Source of the DNA: Beta vulgaris subsp. vulgaris
Lineage: Eukaryota; Streptophyta; Magnoliopsida; Caryophyllales; Amaranthaceae
Assembly: GCF_026745355.1 (NCBI RefSeq)
Contig: NC_079209.1
Location: 41,080,035 to 41,144,034, forward strand
Direction: 5' to 3'
Length of the DNA stretch: 64,000 nt
Within the stretch, counting starts at the first letter, position 1. Every line of letters begins with the position of its first letter. This document shows, piece after piece, positions 55,800 to 64,000 of the stretch. Under the pieces are notes generated by a model, which saw only the letters and a program-made list of their open reading frames with translations, was not told the DNA's origin and did no database searches. Position numbers and translations under genes: made by a program.

Positions 55800-56806
55800 G
55801 AATAAGCAAACTTTATGAAACTATTATCTTTTAATGAGTTCAACAGGTAAACAACTTGGTTATTATAGGTCACCTGTCCATATATCTTATATTTATAGGT
55901 TTAAATTTTTAATTTTAATTTTATTTAAATTTTAAACATTAATTAAATAAAAAAAAATATAAAAAAACCCAACTCTTTGATTCTTTTCCACCCAAAACCC
56001 ATCACCATCCCCTCCCCTCCCTCCACCCCTACGAACACCCACCCTCCCCCGCCCCACCTTTGCGAACGCCCTTCCCCGCCCCCTCTTCCTGCGAACCCAT
56101 CCGCCACCCCTTGCGAACACCTCCCCTACTCCCTGCGAACACCGGCACTCCCGCCGCTATCCTACATACTCTTTCCCGCTCTTCTTCTCCACGCACAACA
56201 TGTACGTCTTTTTCATGTTCCATGTCGTTCGGCCCAAAATAGACTACACTTGCAGGCCCATGGTCGACGTTTAATGCACAAGCCCAACGTCAGGCCCACT
56301 TTCAAGAATCATATTTGCTCATGGGCTAATTTTTAAGCATTGTCATTATCATCAGGGACAGGGGTGTTTTCGTCACTCGATCTAGGCTTTGTTTCTAGCA
56401 AACAGGACCACCACACAACGACGGTAACATATTCGAAGAAGCTTATTGTTGTTTTGCCTATTGTTGGGGGCCCTACGCTTACGAAGGAGGGAGAAAAAGT
56501 TTGGTGGTGTTTGGCAAAGAAGAGAGAGATTGGTGGTGGTGGCTTTTGAAGTATAGAGAAAGAGGTAGAAATGATGGGTGGTGGTGGTGCTGAGTATTGC
56601 CGGTGTGTTATTGGGTGGTAGTAGGGTGTTCGGTTGGTTTTTGTAGTGGTGGAGCTAGGGTGTTGGTTGTGATGGGGAGGAGGGAGTGAGAGAGGAGAGA
56701 GAAGTCTAAGGGAAAAAATTGAAAAAATACAAAAATTACGAGTTGTTTAGGTCACTAGTCACCTGAGCCTATGAATAGCCAAGACCTCCACAAGTTTTGC
56801 TTATTC
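55800..56806. mobile_element. Imperfect inverted-repeat element with C-rich core
   Basis: GAATAAGCAAA (55800) pairs with TTTGCTTATTC (to 56806). Further in, TTGGTTATTATAGGTCACCT pairs imperfectly with AGTCACCTGAGCCTATGAAT and TAGCCAAG near 56752-56782. The interior is CCCCTCC/CACC-rich (55990-56180) and later GGTGGTGG-rich (56530-56670). Proline-rich frames there are composition artefacts. No target duplication was confirmed. Confidence 0.5.
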
Positions 56807-57039
56807 TTGATAATTTCCTTTTTTTAATAAATGATGTAGAAACCAAAAAATAAGGGTCAATAGTGGAGCACGAAGGTCATATGGGGTAAATATTACAAGG
56901 CGAAAATAAACATGGGAAGAATAGAAAAAATTGTACACCCTAAAAAGACTAGTGGGAAGTGAAAAAGAACAAAGGTAGGAGTATTTATCAAACAATTTTG
57001 ATATATACAACCTTAAGTCTAAACAATAAGAATCACATG

Positions 57040-57769
57040 TAGAAGGAAAAATATACTTATGGATGAAGGAGGTTCTAGAGAGAAGGGCTCTCCCTTCTCT
57101 CTAGAATTTTCTCTGAATCCCCACCGCCCTCTTTTCAGCCCACTTTTCCACCGCCTCTCTCTCAGCCTTCTCACCGCCTTTCTACTTCTGTCCCTCCACC
57201 ACTCAGCCTCCACCTTGTGCTCACCATCTGTCTACATCTATTTGCTCTTCCACCGACTACATCTATTGCCCAATTCGATGTCGCCAAACATCGAATCCGA
57301 CCGCCACCGATGGTGGCTCAGCAACCGATAAGAAGAGACCATGCCCAGATCTGAAGCGACTCATCCTTCAGACCGGGCTTGGCTCCGAAATTCTAAAAAT
57401 CCACTCTACCGCCACCACCGACTTATCCTTGATCTTGTCGGTGCCGTGCTCGGTGGTTGATAGTCCGCCACTCATAGTCCCTACCATCAAAAGGACCTGG
57501 ACAACGTCCTCGTCTTCCAGATCTGGCGATTTGAAGCTGAAGCGAGTGAGCCGCCACCTCAACCGCCTTGGGCTTGCTTCTTAGTTGCGAAATTTGATTG
57601 TAAAGCTTCCTTGAGAAGCTAGTGTTAGCTTTTCCTTTTCTTTTTTCTTGTACTTTAGATATCTAGTAGTCTCTCCCTGAGATAGGGATTCTACTAGTTT
57701 TAGGTTTCTGGTGGATAATTCCCTGAGATAGGGATCCACTAGTACCTCATGTACCTCAAAAAAAAAAAA
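57040..57769 (+). mobile_element. Internally deleted LINE-type retroposon with 12-bp target duplication
   Basis: The duplication AAGAATCACATG lies at 57028-57039 and 57770-57781. The body starts near a perfect 15-base-arm palindrome (57072-57105, TTCTAGAGAGAAGGG and its complement around CTCT) and ends in a 14-15 base A-run. The 3' end has two copies of CCCTGAGATAGGGAT. No RT is present. It looks like LINE 5' and 3' untranslated parts joined, mobilised by L1 enzymes. Confidence 0.78.
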
Positions 57770-57781
57770 AAGAATCACATG

Positions 57782-58495
57782 CATATATATATTTTTTTTT
57801 AAAAAAAAAAACTAGTCTTATGTAATGCAACCACATTTATATAATGTAATTAAGAGCGTTGATTATATTCTTATCAACCAAATAGGTAAATATCAACCAA
57901 AAGGGACCTAGAATTGAAATGGGTCGTAACCTAGGTCGGTTAGGTGTCTCTCTCTTCTCTTTCTTCCAGACATTAACCGTTATATATATTTCTACAGTAA
58001 GGTGTCTTTGATGCTTTGTCGATCATAAGCTCCATTTTTTTTTTCCTTTTTCAAATTTCTTGGTAAAAATAACCATTAGTATGGTGATCATAGATTGTAA
58101 CCTCATACAGGGGTGGTTCTTGGCCCATGCAATCACGATCATGGAATAGCGTTCCCAAAATATAAGGGCCATATAATATATCTATTTTTAATTGTTTAAA
58201 GATTAGACAAAATAAAACATTTGAATCACTAGTAAAAGTGTAAGGGAAGGAACAATGAGAACATGAAATTAATCAAAGTTTTGTTGCTTAAACTTTTGAA
58301 AATAGTCTCCATTAGCTAGATGTAAATACGAATCTTATACTTCTATCTTTTTTGAGCTACAAATGAAGGGTCTTATTAAGGAAATTGTACAGGGCCACCA
58401 TTATTTTGGCCCATATTTACCCCGCCCCTGACCTCATACTCAGGCAAGGTTTAACTCGTTCATTCATGTTGGTCATGGTATGATTTTAGACATTG
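57782..58495. other. No recognised gene
   Basis: AT-rich. TGGCCCATGCAATCACGATC and a later TTTTGGCCCATATTTACCCC suggest an old repeat, unclassified. Confidence 0.35.
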
Positions 58496-58510
58496 TCTTT
58501 TGTTAAGAGA

Positions 58511-58635
58511 TACTCCCTCTATTTTTTTTTTATCGTTCTCACTTAGAATCTTGATACTATTCATACTAAGAGATAATCTTCTTAATTTTTTTCAATTTAT
58601 AAGAAAAAATATAGTCATGTGGGGTCTTATTTGAT
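58511..58635. repeat. Partial Stowaway-like miniature element
   Basis: ATACTCCCTCTATTTTTTTT at the left and CATGTGGGGTCTTATTTGAT near the right are the two halves of a common dicot MITE type. The far end is missing where the LINE begins, so the LINE may have inserted into it. Confidence 0.5.
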
Positions 58636-61600
58636 TCGTCAATTTTTTCATAATGAAGTTTTGAGAATCATTCCTATTTGGGTTAAGTTGCCTAATCTGC
58701 CCCTGCACTACTGGAGTAGTGATTCTCTTAGTAGGATTGGTAGCCTTTTAGGAATGCCTGTGTACGCGGATGAATGTACCTCTAAGGCTTTAAGAGTTTC
58801 CTTTGCTAGGATACTTATTGAAATGGATGTTACACAGAAGATTCCTAATGAGATACAGATTGAAGACCCTAATGGTGCCACTTTCAAACAGAAAGTGACT
58901 TATGACTGGTTGCCCCCTTATTGCAAAAAATGTCTCAAGGTGGGCCATAATTGTAAAGTACATGTGGGTAAACCTAAGAGTATGCCTAAGCTTGTGCAGA
59001 AGTGGGTGCCAAAAGTCCAAGCAATGGCTGAAAAAGGGCAGGTTACAGAACAAAATGCTCATATTGGTGATCCTCCAGTGCTAGTAGATCCCAGTGAACC
59101 TATTGTGGTCACTGGTGATCCTAGTATTGTAGTAGATCTAAGTAGTGAGACTACACCTGTAACTACCCCTAATATACATCAATCAGCTACTAAAGAGAAT
59201 GATGAGGAAGGAGTATAGAAAGTGGTTACTAGGAAGTCTAAGGATAAGGGGAAGCAGGCTGCTTACCAAGCTACCAAAGTTGTTTATTTCCATCAAAGTG
59301 GACAGAACTCATGTGCTCCTGGGAGTGCTAAGGTACCTAAACCTTATTTTTTTTGATGATTATTACAACCTGGAATCTGAGAGGGCTGAATGACCCTCTT
59401 AAGCAGAAAGAAGTTGAAAGATTCTTAAATAAATTTCACATTAGTTGCATTGCTTTGCATGAGACAAGAGTTAGAAGAAACAATGTTGATAAAGTCAGGA
59501 CAAGGTTTGGTCTTGATTGGAAATGGGAGGATAATAATGATTACTCTCCTAGGGGAAGAATCTGGTTTGGATGGAAGTCAGGTGAAGTCAAACCTCAGAT
59601 GGTTTCTAAGTAAGAATAGGTAGTTTTCATGAGTGTGGAAAACTTGATAGGAAGTATTCAGTTTCATATAGTTGTTGTTTATGGCCTGCACACTATTCAT
59701 GATAGAAAGGATCTCTGGAGAGAGTTACTACACCATATTTCTGAGTGTCATACTCCTCTTATTCTCATAGGGGATTATAATGCTGTCTCCCATGCCCAGG
59801 ACAGGCTAAATGGTGTTCCAATTACAAATCATGAAGCTCAAGATTTTATAGATTTTATTATGGAAGCTCCTAGTAGTGGCTTGTACTACTCATGGTCTAA
59901 TAATAGTATTGGACCTGATAGAGTATCTAGCAGAATAGATAGGGCTTTTGTAAATGAGGAGTGGAGCTGTAAATATCCGAAAGTTCAGGTGAAATATCTC
60001 CCTTGTGGGATATCAGATCATACTCCACTTTTGCTTAATCTTGGAGGAAATGAAACTAAAGAAGGGAGGCCCTTTAAGTTTCATAATATACTTGCAGAAC
60101 ATGAGCAATTCCTTGATATTGTGAGTGTAGCTTGGCACTCTACTGATAGGGAACATTATTTACAGAAGGTATGAAAAAAGATGATGGCAGTAAAGAAGGC
60201 AATGAAAGACCTTCATTCTAGATCCTTCTCCAATGCTTGGCAAAAAGCTGATGAATACAGGCAAAAACTAACTTGCCTCCAAACCCACCCTGATATTCAG
60301 CATAATGATCAGCTGCAGATGGAAGAAAGGGAAACTTGTAAATAGTATAGATACTGGAGTACAATTGATGATAGCATCTTGAAACAAAAAGCAAGAATTG
60401 ATTGGCTCACTCAAGGTGACACTAGCTCCAGGCTTTTCTTCACTGCTGCAAAGGTTAGAAAAGCTAAGAATAATATTATTCTACTTTATAGTGAGCAAGG
60501 AGTCCTGTTAACAAAGCCAGAGGAGATTCAAGGAGAGCTTGTTGAGTTCTATAGAAACCTCTTAGGATCTGCTGCTCCTATGTTACAAGCTATTGACTTG
60601 CAGACTGTAAGAACAGGCCCAAGACTTAGCACAGCTACAAGTCTAAGGTTACTGCTGCCCATTACTAACCAAGAGATTTGATAGTGCTTTGAACAACATT
60701 AAAGATACTAAAGCTCCAGGGATAGATGGGTTCAATTATTTCTTCTATAAGAAAAGTTGGCATATAATCAAGGAGGATGTTTATAGAGCAGTGCATGAGT
60801 TTTTTGAGAGAGCCAAGATCCACAAGCCTATTAATGCTACTATTATCACTCTTATTCCTAAAATTGAGAATGCTACTAGGGCTAAGGAGTTTAGACCTAT
60901 AGCTTGTTGCACTGTTATGATTCAGTGGAGTGGCCTTTCTTGCATAGCATGCTAGTTGAACTGGGTTTCCCTAGCAAATTTACTAGCTAGATCATGGCTT
61001 GTGTGCAAAGTGTTAGTTACTCTATTTTAGTCAATGGAAGACCTTCTACTCCTTTTAATGCTAGGAAGGGTCTAAGGCAAGGGGACCCTCTTTCTCCCTT
61101 TCGCTTTGCCCTTAGCATGGAGTACCTAAGCAAGTGCCTGGGGGAGCTCAGCAATAACCCAGGCTTTAACTTTCACCCCAAATGTGAAAGAATACAACTG
61201 ACTCATTTGATGTTTGCAGATGATCTGCTACTTTTCTGTAGAGCATATCATAGTTTAGTGTCTAAGATTTGCACTGCTGTGGAGAAATTTTCTGCTGCTT
61301 CAGGTCTTCATGTAAGTCCTGAGAAGAGTAATATCTATTTGGCTGGAGTGAGTCCTGAGGAAGCTGCAAATCTTGCTGAGGTTAGTAATATGAATCTTGA
61401 CACTCTCCCATTCAGATACCTGGGGATACCTCTGAGTGCTAAGAAACTCACATACTCTCAGTGTAAACCACTAATAGAGAGAATCACAGCTAGAGCCCAG
61501 GGGTGGATAGCCAAACTACTTTCTTATGCTGGTCGGCTTCAACTGGTCATGAGTATCCTGAGTAGTATGCAAAACTACTGGGGCATATATTTACATTACC

Positions 61601-61740
61601 AAAGGAGGTGATTAAAGCTGTTGAGGGTATTTGCAGAAGGTTTTTATGGACTGGGAATACTATTAATTCCAAGAAAGCTCCTATAGCTTGGAATAAATTT
61701 TATGAGCCTAAAACATATGGAGGATGGAATCTGATTTGAA
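58619..61740 (+). pseudogene. L1-type LINE (ORF1-like, endonuclease, RT), internally deleted
   Basis: Order across frames: ORF1-type region with CCHC-like knuckle (58619-59218; WLPPYCKKCLKVGHNCKVHV); apurinic-type endonuclease (59353-60170; ITTWNLRGLNDPLKQKEVE, HETRVRR, ILIGDYNAV, SWSNNS, SRIDRAF and GISDHTPLLL); a linker (60379-60681; ARIDWLTQGDTSSRLFF); and RT (60689-61611; TKAPGIDGFNYFFYK, ATIITLIPK and RPIACCT). After RPIACCTV the text jumps to YDSVEWPFLHSM, so roughly 60-100 residues including RT motif A are deleted. GLRQGDPLSPFRF and the catalytic LMFADDLLLFCR remain. Stops at 59217, 59611, 60173 and 60954 and a frameshift near 60680 are present. Similarity ends at YGGWNLI near 61735, so RNase H and the tail are missing. 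Confidence 0.9.
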
Positions 61741-62480
<740 letters not shown>

Positions 62481-62559
62481 TCATTCCCTAAAATCTTTTG
62501 CTCAAAATGAGAAAGATTTCATTTATATGAGAATGATAATTTTGGAGATTTGTTGAGCA

Positions 62560-63300
62560 TGTTAAGAGTGGGATCAAAGGTATTGTTGAAGCTGTAAAGG
62601 AGTATGCTTGTGTTGGTCGAGCATACTTTGAGAAGGAAGCAGTGGGTAAAGGGTCTGCTGCAGACATATTGTGCAATATTCTAAGGAATATTGGTGGTAA
62701 AGTCCTTGATGCTGAAGATATTCCTCCTCCTTTTTTTTAAAGATGTTCCACCTCCGGGTTTTGAAGATGTTTCTCCTCCTCCTTCTAAAGATTGTCCTCC
62801 TCCTAACAAGAGCACACCAGCGGATGCCCCTATATCCCTAAAGGTCAGTAGTGCATCTGTTATGGTTAAGATAGTTAAGGAAACTTATATGTACACTAGG
62901 AAGAGGAATATAGTAGATGATAACATTCCTTCTTTTCACCTTCCAACATAGAGTCCACTTAGTGTTTGTGCACCAGAAAGTCATGGTGGGGGAGGTTGGG
63001 CAAGTGGATGAGAATGGAGTGATTGATGATGGTGATGATATTTAAGAACAAAGAGGACTAGTATAAGGAAGAGAGAAAGGAGACGACGAGGTTTATGCTA
63101 AAGTTGGCATGAAGGAAGGGAAGTATCAGAAAGAAGATGATATTGAAAAGAGTGGAGAGAAGGAAGATATGTAGGAAGAAGAGAAGGAAACTGAACCTCA
63201 CCAGAGAGAAGAAAAGAAAGAGGAAGAGAAGAAGGAAGAATTTGAGAAAGAAGAGGAGAGAAAAAAATTTAAGAAGGCTGAAAAAAAGGAAGATGCATGT
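62560..63300 (+). pseudogene. Unidentified coding-like remnant, Pro- then Glu/Lys-rich
   Basis: A stretch from about 62560 reads GIVEAVKEYACVGRAYFEKE and then ILRNIGGKVLDAEDIPPPFF. After an extra T in a T8 run it continues as DVPPPGFEDVSPPPSKDCPP to a GT donor-like site near 62843. From 63090 an exon-like block is extremely Glu/Lys-rich (KKEEEKKEEFEKEEERKK) and ends near 63298 at AAG/TTATTA. I do not recognise the family. Its neighbourhood suggests a transposon-encoded accessory protein. Confidence 0.3.
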
Positions 63301-63319
63301 AAGTTATTAGACTTTATCA

Positions 63320-63840
63320 TGTATTCATATATTTACTTATGTCATTTCAGTCTGTTCTGATGGCATTTGTCCCTTACTCTATGTCATTTATGTTCTATTT
63401 TATAGCATTTCATTTTTATTTATGTTATTCGAACTTTTTGATGTCATTTATGTCACGGGTGTCAAATGACATGAAAATAATTCAATCAATCAAAACTCAA
63501 ATAATATGAATTGTATGTCAAAATGATGACAAAAGTGTCATATCATTATTGATATGTTTTATATCATTTCACGTATCATTTTATGCCATTTCTTATCTAT
63601 TTCATGTGTTTACATCATTTTTACTTATGATTGATGTGAATTGATATGTCACTGATGAAATAATGACATCAAAGAAAACTGAAATGATGTGAAATTAATG
63701 TCAAAATAACATCAAAGTGTTATCTCATTTTTTTTTAATCTATTTTATATAATTTTAGACATCATTTATGTCATTTTTTATCTCTTTTACGTTATTTTTT
63801 AACTGTTTCATGTCATTAATTATATGTTTTATATAAAAGT
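63320..63840. repeat. ATGTCATTT-rich tract
   Basis: The motif TATGTCATTT or close variants (ATATCATTT, ATGACATCA on the other strand) occurs well over a dozen times without fixed spacing. A sparser version occurs at 62225-62345. It looks like an intron-type degenerate repeat flanking the Glu/Lys-rich exon. Confidence 0.65.
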
Positions 63841-64000
63841 TGATATTATGAGGCAAAAAAACTAGTGGAGGCTATGAAAGAACAACAGAAGAAAATTGCC
63901 AATAATAATTAAAATTAAATTGCCAAAAGAGGAAAGGAACAAGAGGTAAACTAATTTCAATTTTGCTTTTTTAGGTTTTATTAATTTTATTTTCTCCTTT

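Noticed and set aside
55977..56336. Pro-rich plus-strand frame as an extensin-like gene
   Set aside because: No signal peptide or SPPPP/YK repeats. It reflects a C-rich repeat core.

Overview
This window is plant nuclear DNA, very probably from a dicot. It is AT-rich, its genes have GT-AG introns, and it is crowded with plant-type transposable elements. One intact host gene is visible, for a QWRF-motif microtubule protein. The repeated TTCAG-rich segments and the CTCCCTCTATTT-type miniature elements remind me of Amaranthaceae/Caryophyllales genomes. That placement is inference and was not tested.

Layout. (1) 2.06-12.18 kb is a large decayed CACTA (En/Spm) transposon. It has a TNP2-type transposase, a second TNPA-like gene, a captured antisense fragment of a plasma-membrane H+-ATPase gene, a CTG/GTT-rich microsatellite, about 15 subterminal repeats and a clear right terminus (...GTAGTG). 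The left terminus was not found. (2) 12.18-21.53 kb is a decayed L1-type LINE. It starts exactly at the CACTA end and is split again by a 6.0-kb, nearly intact, young Copia element on the minus strand (LTRs 15419-16167 and 20685-21434, target duplication TGTAT). (3) 21.7-22.7 kb is a 5'-truncated LINE with a 15-bp target duplication. (4) 22.7-26.8 kb holds exon-like debris of several unrelated genes (dynamin-related protein, RRM protein, unknowns) on both strands, followed by a CACTA-like terminus with a 95-bp-arm hairpin. (5) 28.1-29.4 kb is a non-autonomous Mutator-like element with a 9-bp target duplication. (6) 32.9-43.4 kb is the host QWRF gene on the minus strand: six exons and 653 codons, with a Stowaway element in intron 4. 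(7) 44.16-49.55 kb is a Mutator-like element with about 102-bp inverted ends and a 10-bp target duplication. It carries a broken MuDR-type transposase, a GRF-type zinc-finger remnant and an F-box-like remnant. (8) 49.9-57.8 kb is a cluster of small elements: a 710-bp foldback element, a 5'-inverted LINE, a GGATATCCGA-rich element, one or two short Helitrons, a SINE, an inverted-repeat element and an internally deleted retroposon. (9) 58.6-61.7 kb is a second, longer LINE with an internal deletion in its reverse transcriptase. (10) 62.5-64.0 kb is unidentified coding-like sequence plus an ATGTCATTT-rich tract.

Overall, one conserved gene sits in a nested transposon landscape where almost every coding block belongs to an element and most are broken. 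I did not find a convincing new gene system. The most unusual observations are the Copia leader, which lacks a tRNA-Met primer site but is complementary to its own LTR; the CpG-dense TCGCGA array in the Copia LTR; the captured H+-ATPase fragment; the exon mosaic next to a CACTA-like end; and the 588-bp spacing of two Helitron 5' ends.
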